DNA of 64,000 nucleotides from Agapanthus africanus (lineage: Eukaryota; Streptophyta; Magnoliopsida; Asparagales; Amaryllidaceae): positions 260,519,077-260,583,076 of the forward strand of contig CM057349.1 in assembly GCA_030015575.1 (NCBI GenBank), given 5' to 3'. A model generated the notes under the pieces. That model was not told the origin of the DNA and did no database searches. It was given only the letters and a program-made list of their open reading frames with translations. The translations under genes were made by a program, and so were the position numbers. Position 1 is the stretch's first letter; the number at the start of each line of letters is the position of its first letter. Positions 45,840 to 59,503 of the stretch are shown one piece after another.

Positions 45840-47960
45840 GTTCAGAAATGAACGAATCATTCTTGAGGCATTGTAGACTAGGTCATATCAATGCGACCCG
45901 ACTGGCTGAAGTTACATTTTAGATGCATATTTAAATCAGTTTGAATTTACATCTTGTGAAACTTGCCAGTCGTGTCACAAACATAAGATGACCATAGCTC
46001 TGTTTATTGGAAACAGAGGAAGAGTTAGTAAACTCTTTGGACTGATACATGATGATGTATGTAAGGTCTCCTGTCTGCACATGCCAGGACTGGTTCTTTA
46101 TACTTCATTATATTCTCTGATAATCTCTCAAGATTCAGTCGTATGTTCCTGTTGAAACATAAGTCCGAAGCTTTTGAGGTATTCACAGAATATAAGTTGG
46201 AAGTGGAGAACCAAAATACGGGTATAAGTATTATGTCCTATGATAAGATCAGGGAGGAGAATAGTTGTGCATGGCATTCCTGGACTATTCTAAAAGAAAA
46301 TGAGATTCTCTCTCAGCATTACTCCTCCGTATAAACCATAGCACGATGGTATATCGGGGCGGAGCAATCACACCCTATATGATAAGGTGTGCTCTATGAT
46401 GAGTACTACTGAGTTACCTATTTCCTTTTTGGGAGTTATGCGCTTGAGAAGCTACATACCTATTGAATAGGGTTCCAATCAAATCAGTTGCCTACCGCTT
46501 CATATGTGATATGGAAAGGGAAGAGCCCATGTCTTAAGCTAGTTAAGATTTGGGATTGTCCGGCCTATGTCTAAAACCAAAATCCGGACAAGCTCGAGGC
46601 TAGGTCTGTAATGTAGAACTGGAAAGGTTCCAGCTATACAAACTACAGCATATAATTTGGTAGAACCAAAGGATTCAGTAGATTCCAACGAACCTCAGCC
46701 TCTCCGCCGATCTAGCAGGGTTCCTCATCCGCCTGAGAGATACCTCGGTTTCTCGATGACAGTGGGAGTGAGGATTGCATCATGAGATGATGACCCAACT
46801 AGATTCGAGCAGGCCATCAAGAGTAGGGACTCTGTAAGAATGGCTGGATGCTTAGTGATCTGAGATGGAATCCTTATACACCAACAAAGTATGGACTTTG
46901 GTTGCTATATCTGAAGAGTTAAATCCCCATCAGGAGCAAGTATATCTTGAGAAGATTACTTGGTGTACATGGAAAAGTTGAGACTTTCAAAGCTAAACTT
47001 GTTAAAGGTTTTCGTCATTGACCAGGCATGGAAAATGATGAAACCTTTTTCCAGGGAATATGCTTAAGTCCATCCAGATCCTACTTGCCACGGCTACATA
47101 CCATGACTACGATATCTGGTGGTTGGGTGCCATGACTATTTTTCTAAATATTGATTTAGAAGAGAACGTCTATAAGTACACAGCCAGAGGGCCTCGTAGA
47201 CAGTGGGAGCAGCGGAAACGTGTGCAAGATGCTTTATAGGATAAAGCAGGCATCGCGGAGTTGGAACATCTGTTCTGATGGATTAGTCAAATAAGTTGAC
47301 ATCATCAAAATGGTAGATGAACCTTGTATAAACAAAAAGGTAGTAGGGAGTATGGTGACGATCCTCGTAGAGTACATGGATGACATACTCTTGTTAGGGA
47401 AGGAGTTTCCTATGCTACGCTCGATCAATCTCCGCTTATCACAATGATTTTCCATACAGGATCAAAATGATACCTACTAAATCCTAAGTTTTGGATCTAT
47501 GAGATAGATCTAATTGGATGTTAGGATACTCACTAGTTGTAGTGAAATGGTATCAATCGATCCTGGGGAGAATCACTGGAAGGGTTCCAGAGTGATAAAG
47601 ACGACTGAATGTCAGTCACAGGCATTGTCTTTACCCTCAGTAAAGGGATGGTATGTTGGAAGAGTTCCAAGCTAGATGCCGTGGCAAACTAGAAGATAAA
47701 GGCTGGTAACATCGCTATTAAACATACTGCCAAAGAGGCAGTTTGGGTGTATATTGGTTCATAGGATGAACTAGGTTCCTACCATTGTGTGACAATGGAA
47801 CTGTGGCTTTGGCCCTGGAACCCTGGTCCCATCAGTGACCTAGACATATTCTGAGGCAGCATCACCTGATCATGGAGATAGTTGATCTCCAGGGTGATCG
47901 AGGTTAGGAGAGTAGACTCAGAGGACAACACGGAGGATCCACTCACGAAGGCCTTTTTCC
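45840..47960 (+). pseudogene. T copy 1: degenerate integrase, RT and RNase H
   Basis: GAG-pre-integrase/zinc site RHCRLGHIN (about 45865-45892) and CETCQSCHKHK (about 45954); integrase core remnants through 46330; linker with NEPQPLRRSSR and PPERYLGF near 46690-46750; RT remnants from 46890, with YMDDILLLG at 47373; RNase H remnant ending in DPLTK-like sequence near 47940. Frames are broken many times; no product expected. Confidence 0.85.
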
Positions 47961-48029
47961 CAAAGAGAGACTTTTAGGGGATGGTTGAGTATTAGATACT
48001 ACAACCACTGCTACAGATGGCCCTAGTGC

Positions 48030-48040
48030 AAGTGGGAGAT
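48030..48040 (+). promoter_or_regulatory. T polypurine tract 1
   Basis: AAGTGGGAGAT before LTR2. Confidence 0.9.
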
Positions 48041-50258
48041 TGTTAGTTATATGTATGGCCTAGAGGCCATTACTGTATATTGGATGTATATTGTAGTGGA
48101 TGCTGGGACATATATAGGTAGGACTTTCTTGCTCGACATGATAGTACGCTATCTGGTTGCTCTTTATCTTAACGTGTATACCTTCTGTCTCTCTGATTAC
48201 ATGTTGATAAAGCCCTTAGGATGTGTACTCGACTTCCAGGACTATGATGCAGATCATACTAGTGGGGCCTGCGTAGTCAATGAGTACATCCTTCATTGTT
48301 CCTAGTCGTGGGAATATCGAGACGGGGCATCGATATTCCAGAGTAGACTAGCGTATATCTTCTCGACCCATGTGATGGGCGATGGATGATCCCATATCCA
48401 TTAGTGTTTGACATCGGAGATGGTATGCGGGTGCTCAGTGCAGACTGGGTACACTGAACGGACTCGCCGAGAACTCCCAAATGGTATTATACCTCACGTC
48501 AGATGGCAGTTCTCTGGTGACACTGGTACAGCTTAGTCTGTTGACCCGAGATCGTCATAGAGTCTTGTGTGTCTCCCACTGTGCTTTGATTTCCACCCTA
48601 CCACGGCTCTACTGAGTCGTGCAAATAGGTGGTTTTTGGGTACAGTCCCGATTCACATAGAGGCAATGAGCGATAGGAGGGGATTCGTCTCTCCTGGTAT
48701 TGGGGGTTGATGTTGCGCAATGCTCGACTGGCCATAACAGGAAATCCCTGGCCAGGGTTGCAGTGATATACTGGTAAGAGTTATCAGTAGTCTCACGATT
48801 GTTATGGACCCTACGTCGGCATGACTTATCGAGCTATTGGGGTCTGACGTTTACCACCCCTAGGCGAGATATGCGACATATCAGACGAACAGACCGGACT
48901 GTACGGTAAGTGTTACTGGTTGGATTCACAGGAGTGTGAGCGGGCTTGCTCGTCGATCTTCTGATCGCTCAATACCCGGGTGGCCGTTACGTTTAGCAGA
49001 CCGCTTGCGGCTTGTGGGTGTTTGATATGATCATCATCTGCTGCCGGCGTATTGACGAGTCTTTAGAGTCCTACACAGAGGTTTCCTGGCTCAAGCGAAA
49101 CGAAATAGGAGAACATATGGGATATGTGCGGGACCGAGAATAATGCGTGTATGTGATACCGTATTTCATTCTAGCGATGTATGTGTCGAATGGTTGTATG
49201 AGATATAACCTGGTTATCGAATCAAGGATTGATTCGATAAGCCGATACATTGGATACTAGCCGGTTATATGCGACATGACCGGATCGTTAAATCAAGTGT
49301 TGATTTAATGATTTAATGTAGAATTATATATTTGATATATTACTTTGCATCAACTAGTATTGGTTCACTTTAAATGGATTTTCTCACTTGAATTGTGCAA
49401 GTTGTATATGTGATATACATTTGTGCACATGATTGTATCATGTTTGATGATACATGTTTACTTGGTTAAGTGTAAAGAATTAAACCATGGTTAAGTTTAT
49501 GATTAGGGTTTTCTTTTTTCTTACTTATTTATTTATTTATTTATTTATTTTTGGAAAAGATGAGAAAAGAATGGTTGCTATTTTTGTTTTTAGTTGAAGT
49601 TTCATGAAGCATTGACTAAGTCACCATTCTTGTCTCATGCTTAACCCTAACCATCCAAGTTAACCATGGTCCATTCTCTACAATTAACCAAGGGTTAATA
49701 TATGATATGTATTGATTTATTTATCCAATAATAAAATAACTTATCATATCTTCTTCTTCTTCTTCTTCATCTTCTTCTTCCATGAAGAAAGCTTGCTACA
49801 TCAATGGCAAGTGATGAAAAAGTGTGAGAAATCCAATTCTAAAGTGAACGCACTTCCTATTTCTTCATCCTCTACCTCTTGCCAAGTAGTATAGGGTGTT
49901 TCCTTCACAAGTTTTCATGGCTTGGTGAAGGTGGAGCTTGATCTAGTGATGCCTCGACGTAGATCATCTTCGGCACGTTGTCGACGACCTAGCCCGCCTT
50001 TTTCTCCGATGAAACCACCGTGAGAGTCATGGTTCGATTTGGACAGCGGAGAGGACTTCATCACGGAGCCTAGGAGGTGGAGGACCGGATCTACAAAGGT
50101 TGTAGCCCCTTTCCTTTAGCTATATTTCCGTTTACTTGCTCGCATCGCCTATATATCTAGTTGACGATCCGTATTAGGGTTTGTAGGCACCCGTAAAATT
50201 TGATTTGTGCATGTTTGATCACTTGTGAGACTTCTTTAGTGTGCCTAGGAACCCTACA
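48041..50258 (+). repeat. T LTR2 (2,218 bp), shared middle LTR
   Basis: Acts as 3' LTR of copy 1 and 5' LTR of copy 2. At several sites (e.g. TATGGCCTAG near its start, CACATAGAGG, CACGGAGCC, no 10-bp deletion) it agrees with LTR3 against LTR1. Confidence 0.95.
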
Positions 50259-50259
50259 G

Positions 50260-50271
50260 TGGTATCAGAGC
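50260..50271 (+). promoter_or_regulatory. T primer-binding site 2
   Basis: TGGTATCAGAGC one base after LTR2; proves that a second internal region begins here. Confidence 0.95.
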
Positions 50272-53200
50272 CTAGCTAGAGCCTTAGGCGATGCGTAGAC
50301 GGAGTTAGAAGTCCGATCGACCCAAAACCCCGACTTTAAAATGCTCTCTGGACAATTCTGTAAAATGTGGATTTTTGTAAATTAAAAATATGCAGAAAAA
50401 TCAGCAGGTGATTGTAAGGGTTACTGCAAAATTCGATGGCCCAATTCCTTAAAGGTGCCGCGGATCCGCGGCATGATCATGCTCATGCGGCGGTTCCGCG
50501 GCAGTTTTGTCTTGTTGTGCATCGAAGTTTGCACCATAATTCTTAGTTAGCAGTGTTAGTTTTCCTGGGAATATTTTAATATTTATTCCAGAGTTTTATT
50601 TTCTGGGTTGTATTGGGAACTCAATGTATCGATCGGATTGTCTAATTTTGTCAGTGTGTTTTTCCGGGTATTTTAGAATATGTTAAAAAGTTCGACCGGA
50701 TATAAATACCCACTTTTTCCCCTGCCGGGAAATTTCCAATTGTTGGATTTTTCCGTAGTTTAACGACGTTCTAAGTAGTGCAAGTAACGCGATGGACCCT
50801 CTAGAAGACAACAAACCTTAACTCGATTATGTGACCGTCTTGAACTGCCCTTTGAACCTTCGGGTTTGGGGCAGTACGGCGTGCCACATGTGAGGCGTTG
50901 GCTTGACCCTTCTACGGCTGGACCGTTGGTACTGAGGCACGAACTGAATGTTGTTAGACTTATTTCATATGTTGAGCTGTTTCGGGAAAACTTGGGTGTT
51001 CGAATGTTCAATCGGAAAGTTTAACATTTTCTGTTTATCCGGAATGTGATACAACAATTGGAATTCACAAAAGTTATGTGATAACTGAATGAATGTTATA
51101 AACATAGCAGTTTAGTCTCACATGATCGGTTGCCACGGAATTTTGATCTGATCAAAAGTCCGTCGCAATCACGTAGCGTACGCGGATACTCGCCGGGTAA
51201 ACTTAATAGACAGCCTCACCCCATAGCCCCGACTAAGTGACTGTAGGAGAACCCCGTCGCCGAAAGCATCCGTTCGGGTGCTCGCGGTAGCGGTGTTCCG
51301 CCTTGGTGCACTTGGTCGACGGCGTCGGGGGTGCAGCCGCCTACTAAAGTTTGCGACGAGCATTCGATCAAGATGTCGGGAATCCTGTTGAATTGCCCGA
51401 CTTGATATTGAAAAGTGTTTTCGATTTTGAGACTAAAATGCGGGGTTTATAATTGTTAGGCATGCGATGTCTAAAGAATTCATTTGGTTAGGCATGCGAT
51501 GCCTAATGAGATTGCGGATTCCAACTGTTGTAGTTTTACACTTTCTTTTCTGTGACCGTAAGTGTAATATGTGATATCGCCGGTTTCGTTGCTATATGTC
51601 AACGACAATTGGGATGCGCATATTTACTTACGTTGATGACATGTGATGTTATGTGTTGCTGGATATGTTATATTGGATCGTCGTGTTTGAATAGCCGGGG
51701 GTTTTTTTTTTATGTGAGATGAGTGTTTTTCATTTTCATTCATGTATAAAACTTGTATGTAATATTATTTTATTGGGGCACTTCCAGGTTGCGGAAGTTG
51801 TCACCGTTGATGTATATTATTTACTTTTCTGCACTAGGATAGACCCAAGGAGGGGAGCACAAGTAACCGGGTTCTGGGGTCTAGAGGGAGACCATCTCGA
51901 GGAGTCGAGTCCGGGTCTCCTAACCCTAGAATTAGTAGGGTTGCTTGCCGCTCTCGTAGGGGTCTAGGGGTGTGGGATTGGCTATTCATCACGACCGTGG
52001 AATCCGTGTTTTATACTGGCTCGTATTGAAAACACGGACGTCCTAGTATATCCAATATTTCATATGATTCTTTCTGCTGCGTTATCTGTGATGTGATCAT
52101 GCGATGTTCTGTGCTCTGTTCAAATAGATGTAGTATATAGTATATATGATATATTATATAGACGTTGCTTATGTTTTACACCCGCGCTAGCCCTGCCCCG
52201 CTCTGCCGTTAGTTACCTAACCTAACGGTGCAGACAGGACATCGAGGCGAATGTGGATGGTATAAGCGTACGTTATATTTATCTGTGATGTTTAGGTGGA
52301 ATTAAATGATGGGATATTCATTAATGAGATTAATGAAAGAAAATAAACCTAATTGATGTTGTGGAATCGAATTTCAAAATAAAAACAGGTAGCTACAGTT
52401 CTTGCTTTGCATCGCGGTGTTCATTATAGAACATCCTGCACCTTATTCGATGAGGAAAGGACCGAGATCCCTTCACCGGGAGTGACTCCTTTAGCAATAA
52501 CTGGCAGATGCTAAAACCCTCAGTTTGTCTTTGATCGCTTCTAGAGTTTTCGCTTTGCACAGTGATATATATGATATATCCCGCACCTCATTCGACGAGG
52601 AAAGGGCCGACGATCCCTTCACCGGGAGTGACCCCTTTAGCAAAACTAGAAAAGCCCCAAAAACATTCCATTTAAAAACCATTTGATTCCGCAACGAGAT
52701 CAAGTTCAAAGCGTTAAAGGTTTTCATAAAAACCATTCGCAACCCTCCGTCATTTTAGGAAGTAGAGTACTTAGTATTCGTGCTGTGTTTGTTGACCATA
52801 GTCAAGGCACAGTGTACGGTAGCTAAGTGATGTCTTCCTACACCGCATATGATGCGATTAGTTAGGACAGTCGCGTGACTTTGTTGACCTTAGTTAAGGG
52901 TCATGTGGGTGGGTCTAATTAATCACGAAATGACGGGTAGAACTTGACTAGTACTTATGATTTGTTGACCATAGTTAAGGTCATAGGTGCTAGGGGTAAA
53001 AAACCTTTATCGGGAGTTTCAAGTGTTGAAATTTGCAATGAGATTGCATACCTTCTATATGATAGTTGGATCCCGATACCCACTGCGAGTAATTGTTACT
53101 CCTGGGAGAGTTTTGCACTTTACAATTAGCCGATCAAGTAGGTGTCTAGAAAGGTGTCAACGGGGTTACGCCTCTGGGAAAACGAGGTTTACAGTAATTA

Positions 53201-53403
53201 GGTCCGTGCGAAAGCACGGGGAACCTCCCTCAAAGTACCGACACTGGCCTGGCTGAAAGATTGGAGAACTTGTAGAGTGTAATTAATCCCGGCTAGTCTT
53301 TCCTTTTAGGGTTTGAAGGAAGATTTGATAAAAAGCAGTGGGAGCCATCCTGATTAGATAAAATACATAACCAATCTAATCTTGCAAGAGCGCACGTAGA
53401 GTG
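50272..53403 (+). other. T leader, copy 2
   Basis: Same content as 42071-45202, shifted by 8,201 bp, with a handful of substitutions. Confidence 0.85.
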
Positions 53404-53460
53404 TTTTCTTCTCTCTCTCTCCAGGTAGCGACCATATCACGCCTTAATCAAGATAATAAT

Positions 53461-53727
53461 ATGGATGTATTGACCGAACCCGCTTGTTATACTGAGCTGG
53501 GGAACGTTGGTCCCGCTCCAACTTATAATTGTTATAAGACAGAGCAGGAAATAGGGGAATACCAGAAATCCTATGCCGCCCAAACGCAGAAAGTGCATAT
53601 GATGCATCTCCTTCGGGTGTGTTCATTATGCAGAACTGTTCCTCAGTATCCTCTGCATCCTTGTGTATATGATACCGGATCAGGATCCCAGATATGTAAT
53701 CTGTTACATAGGGCTACAAAAAGGTAG
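53461..53727 (+). pseudogene. T copy 2: protease remnant
   Basis: As at 45260-45526, with one residue change near the middle (GEYQK instead of EEYQK). Confidence 0.8.
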
Positions 53728-54040
53728 AAAAACTGAGAACGGGTGATAAGTTTCATGAGGCAGAAAACGGGGCAAGTGTTGCAGCCACTTCTGTTGGTCA
53801 CTGTCACCCTGTATTACGAATACATTGATTCTGAACAAATGCTATTAGATACCGAACCTGATATACAAAATCATATCAGTCTCTTTATTAGTAAAGAAAG
53901 GATATAATTTTGTATTGATGGATAATGTTTTGAACATTTCCTATATCAAAAGTTGATCGGTTCAGGCACGTTATCTAAAAGCATTGACGTTCTAAATCAA
54001 ACTACAGTTCCTAGTATACAGAACACACACAGGAGGAAAA

Positions 54041-56161
54041 GTTCAGAAATGAACGAATCATTCTTGAGGCATTGTAGACTAGGTCATATCAATGCGACCC
54101 GACTGGCTGAAGTTACATTTTAGATGCATATTTAAATCAGTTTGAATTTACATCTTGTGAAACTTGCCAGTCGTGTCACAAACATAAGATGACCATAGCT
54201 CTGTTTATTGGAAACAGAGGAAGAGTTAGTAAACTCTTTGGACTGATACATGATGATGTATGTAAGGTCTCCTGTCTGCACATGCCAGGACTGGTTCTTT
54301 ATACTTCATTATATTCTCTGATAATCTCTCAAGATTCAGTCGTATGTTCCTGTTGAAACATAAGTCCGAAGCTTTTGAGGTATTCACAGAATATAAGTTG
54401 GAAGTGGAGAACCAAAATACGGGTATAAGTATTATGTCCTATGATAAGATCAGGGAGGAGAATAGTTGTGCATGGCATTCCTGGACTATTCTAAAAGAAA
54501 ATGAGATTCTCTCTCAGCATTACTCCTCCGTATAAACCATAGCACGATGGTATATCGGGGCGGAGCAATCACACCCTATATGATAAGGTGTGCTCTATGA
54601 TGAGTACTACTGAGTTACCTATTTCCTTTTTGGGAGTTATGCGCTTGAGAAGCTACATACCTATTGAATAGGGTTCCAATCAAATCAGTTGCCTACCGCT
54701 TCATATGTGATATGGAAAGGGAAGAGCCCATGTCTTAAGCTAGTTAAGATTTGGGATTGTCCGGCCTATGTCTAAAACCAAAATCCGGACAAGCTCGAGG
54801 CTAGGTCTGTAATGTAGAACTGGAAAGGTTCCAGCTATACAAACTACAGCATATAATTTGGTAGAACCAAAGGATTCAGTAGATTCCAACGAACCTCAGC
54901 CTCTCCGCCGATCTAGCAGGGTTCCTCATCCGCCTGAGAGATACCTCGGTTTCTCGATGACAGTGGGAGTGAGGATTGCATCATGAGATGATGACCCAAC
55001 TAGATTCGAGCAGGCCATCAAGAGTAGGGACTCTGTAAGAATGGCTGGATGCTTAGTGATCTGAGATGGAATCCTTATACACCAACAAAGTATGGACTTT
55101 GGTTGCTATATCTGAAGAGTTAAATCCCCATCAGGAGCAAGTATATCTTGAGAAGATTACTTGGTGTACATGGAAAAGTTGAGACTTTCAAAGCTAAACT
55201 TGTTAAAGGTTTTCGTCATTGACCAGGCATGGAAAATGATGAAACCTTTTTCCAGGGAATATGCTTAAGTCCATCCAGATCCTACTTGCCACGGCTACAT
55301 ACCATGACTACGATATCTGGTGGTTGGGTGCCATGACTATTTTTCTAAATATTGATTTAGAAGAGAACGTCTATAAGTACACAGCCAGAGGGCCTCGTAG
55401 ACAGTGGGAGCAGCGGAAACGTGTGCAAGATGCTTTATAGGATAAAGCAGGCATCGCGGAGTTGGAACATCTGTTCTGATGGATTAGTCAAATAAGTTGA
55501 CATCATCAAAATGGTAGATGAACCTTGTATAAACAAAAAGGTAGTAGGGAGTATGGTGACGATCCTCGTAGAGTACATGGATGACATACTCTTGTTAGGG
55601 AAGGAGTTTCCTATGCTACGCTCGATCAATCTCCGCTTATCACAATGATTTTCCATACAGGATCAAAATGATACCTACTAAATCCTAAGTTTTGGATCTA
55701 TGAGATAGATCTAATTGGATGTTAGGATACTCACTAGTTGTAGTGAAATGGTATCAATCGATCCTGGGGAGAATCACTGGAAGGGTTCCAGAGTGATAAA
55801 GACGACTGAATGTCAGTCACAGGCATTGTCTTTACCCTCAGTAAAGGGATGGTATGTTGGAAGAGTTCCAAGCTAGATGCCGTGGCAAACTAGAAGATAA
55901 AGGCTGGTAACATCGCTATTAAACATACTGCCAAAGAGGCAGTTTGGGTGTATATTGGTTCATAGGATGAACTAGGTTCCTACCATTGTGTGACAATGGA
56001 ACTGTGGCTTTGGCCCTGGAACCCTGGTCCCATCAGTGACCTAGACATATTCTGAGGCAGCATCACCTGATCATGGAGATAGTTGATCTCCAGGGTGATC
56101 GAGGTTAGGAGAGTAGACTCAGAGGACAACACGGAGGATCCACTCACGAAGGCCTTTTTCC
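54041..56161 (+). pseudogene. T copy 2: degenerate integrase, RT and RNase H
   Basis: Carries the lesions of copy 1 at +8,201; YMDD at 55574. Shared damage shows that the duplication (or mobilisation) came after pol decayed. Confidence 0.85.
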
Positions 56162-56230
56162 CAAAGAGAGACTTTTAGGGGATGGTTGAGTATTAGATAC
56201 TACAACCACTGCTACAGATGGCCCTAGTGC

Positions 56231-56241
56231 AAGTGGGAGAT
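56231..56241 (+). promoter_or_regulatory. T polypurine tract 2
   Basis: AAGTGGGAGAT before LTR3. Confidence 0.9.
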
Positions 56242-58459
56242 TGTTAGTTATATGTATGGCCTAGAGGCCATTACTGTATATTGGATGTATATTGTAGTGG
56301 ATGCTGGGACATATATAGGTAGGACTTTCTTGCTCGACATGATAGTACGCTATCTGGTTGCTCTTTATCTTAACGTGTATACCTTCTGTCTCTCTGATTA
56401 CATGTTGATAAAGCCCTTAGGATGTGTACTCGACTTCCAGGACTATGATGCAGATCATACTAGTGGGGCCTGCGTAGTCAATGAGTACATCCTTCATTGT
56501 TCCTAGTCGTGGGAATATCGAGACGGGGCATCGATATTCCAGAGTAGACTAGCGTATATCTTCTCGACCCATGTGATGGGCGATGGATGATCCCATATCC
56601 ATTGGTGTTTGACATCGGAGATGGTATGCGGGTGCTCAGTGCAGACTGGGTACACTGAACGGACTCGCCGAGAACTCCCAAATGGTATTATACCTCACGT
56701 CAGATGGCAGTTCTCTGGTGACACTGGTACAGCTTAGTCTGTTGACCCGAGATCGTCATAGAGTCTTGTGTGTCTCCCACTGTGCTTTGATTTCCACCCT
56801 ACCACGGCTCTACTGAGTCGTGCAAATAGGTGGTTTTTGGGTACAGTCCCGATTCACATAGAGGCAATGAGCGATAGGAGGGGATTCGTCTCTCCTGGTA
56901 TTGGGGGTTGATGTTGCGCAATGCTCGACTGGCCATAACAGGAAATCCCTGGCCAGGGTTGCAGTGATATACTGGTAAGAGTTATCAGTAGTCTCACGAT
57001 TGTTATGGACCCTACGTCGGCATGACTTATCGAGCTATTGGGGTCTGACGTTTACCACCCCTAGGCGAGATATGCGACATATCAGACGAACAGACCGGAC
57101 TGTACGGTAAGTGTTACTGGTTGGATTCACAGGAGTGTGAGCGGGCTTGCTCGTCGATCTTCTGATCGCTCAATACCCGGGTGGCCGTTACGTTTAGCAG
57201 ACCGCTTGCGGCTTGTGGGTGTTTGATATGATCATCATCTGCTGCCGGCGTATTGACGAGTCTTTAGAGTCCTACACAGAGGTTTCCTGGCTCAAGCGAA
57301 ACGAAATAGGAGCACATATGGGATATGTGCGGGACCGAGAATAATGCATGTATGTGATACCGTATTTCATTCTCGCGATGTATGTGTCGAATGGTTGTAT
57401 GAGATATAACCTGGTTATCGAATCAAGGATTGATTCGATAAGCCGATACATTGGATACTAGCCGGTTATATGCGACATGACCGGATCGTTAAATCAAGTG
57501 TTGATTTAATGATTTAATGTAGAATTATATATTTGATATATTACTTTGCATCAACTAGTATTGGTTCACTTTAAATGGATTTTCTCACTTGAATTGTGCA
57601 AGTTGTATATGTGATATACATTTGTGCACATGATTGTATCATGTTTGATGATACATGTTTACTTGGTTAAGTGTAAAGAATTAAACCATGGTTAAGTTTA
57701 TGATTAGGGTTTTCTTTTTTCTTACTTATTTATTTATTTATTTATTTATTTTTGGAAAAGATGAGAAAAGAATGGTTGCTATTTTTGTTTTTAGTTGAAG
57801 TTTCATGAAGCATTGACTAAGTCACCATTCTTGTCTCATGCTTAACCCTAACCATCCAAGTTAACCATGGTCCATTCTCTACAATTAACCAAGGGTTAAT
57901 ATATGATAAGTATTGATTTATTTATCCAATAATAAAATAACTTATCATATCTTCTTCTTCTTCTTCTTCTTCTTCTTCTTCCATGAAGAAAGCTTGCTAC
58001 ATCAATGGCAAGTGATGAAAAAGTGTGAGAAATCCAATTCTAAAGTGAACCCACTTCCTATTTCTTCATCCTCTATCTCTTGCCAAGTAGTATAGGGTGT
58101 TTCCTTCACAAGTTTTCATGGCTTGGTGAAGGTGGAGCTTGATCTAGTGATGCCTCGACGTAGATCATCTTCGGCACGTTGTCGACGACCTAGCCCGCCT
58201 TTTTCTCCGATGAAACCACCGTGAGAGTCATGGTTCGATTTGGACAGCGGAGAGGACTTCATCACGGAGCCTAGGAGGTGGAGGACCGGATCTACAAAGG
58301 TTGTAGCCCCTTTCCTTTAGCTATATTTCCGTTTACTTGCTCGCATCGCCTATATATCTAGTTGACGATCCGTATTAGGGTTTGTAGGCACCCGTAAAAT
58401 TTGATTTGTGCATGTTTGATCACTTGTGAGACTTCTTTAGTGTGCCTAGGAACCCTACA
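56242..58459 (+). repeat. T LTR3 (2,218 bp)
   Basis: Ends AGGAACCCTACA followed by TSD atata. The (CTT)n run near 57950 is uninterrupted, unlike in LTR1 and LTR2. Confidence 0.95.
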
Positions 58460-58464
58460 ATATA
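58460..58464. repeat. T target duplication, right copy (atata)
   Basis: Pairs with 39848-39852. Confidence 0.92.
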
Positions 58465-59503
58465 TACCTGCATCCGCATTCCGACTGAATGCGAATACGA
58501 TGAGACTAAAGTAATCTAACAAATCTAATACTAGGATCCGGCTTAAACCAAAGCCCACTAATATGATCCATCCGATCATGATCCGTGCACTACTGCATGT
58601 ATATGATCGGACCCTGCCATATATCATACGGCCTCTACAACGTTTCACCCGAAACTTGAAAACTGTCTGTGGGGGACTCTAAAGACTCGTCAATACTTTA
58701 GCTGTGGATTTAACCACTTGCTCGTCAGAGGTACTAGCCGTACGTAACGGGCTACCAGGTATTGACCAAAAGAGAGGTCAATGAGTGAACTCATCCTGAC
58801 ACCCTACTGAGCCAGTAAGTGACAATATCCGTACAGTCCGGTCCGTTCGTCTATGAGCAACGCATGGCGGGCCTAGGCGGTTGGTAAAAGTCAGACCCCC
58901 AAAAGCGGTACAAGTTATATCGAAGTGTAGCCCAGAACACCCTGAGATACTACTGGAATACCAACCAGTAAATCTCCTGCCTTGGCCAAGGACTTCGTGT
59001 AATGGCTCTCCTAGACACAGCACGATCTCACCTCCAATACCGGGAGAGACGAAACCCCTGCCGATCTGCTCACTGCCTTTATGTGGCTCGGGACTGTACC
59101 CAACTAAAACATGTTTGCACGACTTCTTTGAGCCGTGGTAGGGTAGTAATCAAAGCACAGTGGGAACTCACACGAGACAAATGACAATCTCAGGTCGATG
59201 AACTAACCTGTACACATGTCACCAGGGAACTGCTATCTGACGTCAGGTATAATACCAACTCGCATGTTCCCGGCGTGTCCTATCCGGTGTACTCATAACC
59301 CAATGAGCACCTGTATACATCTTAGGTGAACCAACTGACACCAATGGCTTGTGAGACCGGCCACCGCCCCTCGTCGGGGTCTCGACTGTATACACTAGTC
59401 TACTAATGGAGTATCGATGCCCAGTCTTGAAACTCTCACGACTAGGGACCACATTAAGGATGTGCGTATAGACCCCAGCTCCCACATATATGATCGCCAT
59501 CAT
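58465..59503 (-). repeat. LTR C, part 2
   Basis: Continues LTR C after T: CATCCGCATTCCG dyad region, a single diverged version of the N twin hairpin near 58565-58612, then sequence colinear with N LTRs up to GATCGCCATCA. N3 interrupts it at 59503. The remaining ~0.5 kb is expected right of the window. Confidence 0.85.

Larger units (their letters stand above)
39853..58459 (+). mobile_element. T: tandem copia element, three LTRs and two internal regions (18,607 bp)
   Basis: LTR1 39853-42057, internal 1 42058-48040, LTR2 48041-50258, internal 2 50259-56241, LTR3 56242-58459. The internals are both 5,983 bp with about ten differences by eye. Only the outer ends carry a TSD (atata); the middle LTR is followed at once by a second PBS. 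This fits one insertion followed by unequal LTR-LTR recombination. Pol is degenerate in both copies and in the same way. Confidence 0.95.

Noticed and set aside
58358-58648. 96-aa minus ORF across the T/C junction
   Set aside because: It spans the end of LTR3, the target duplication and LTR C, so it is a junction artefact.
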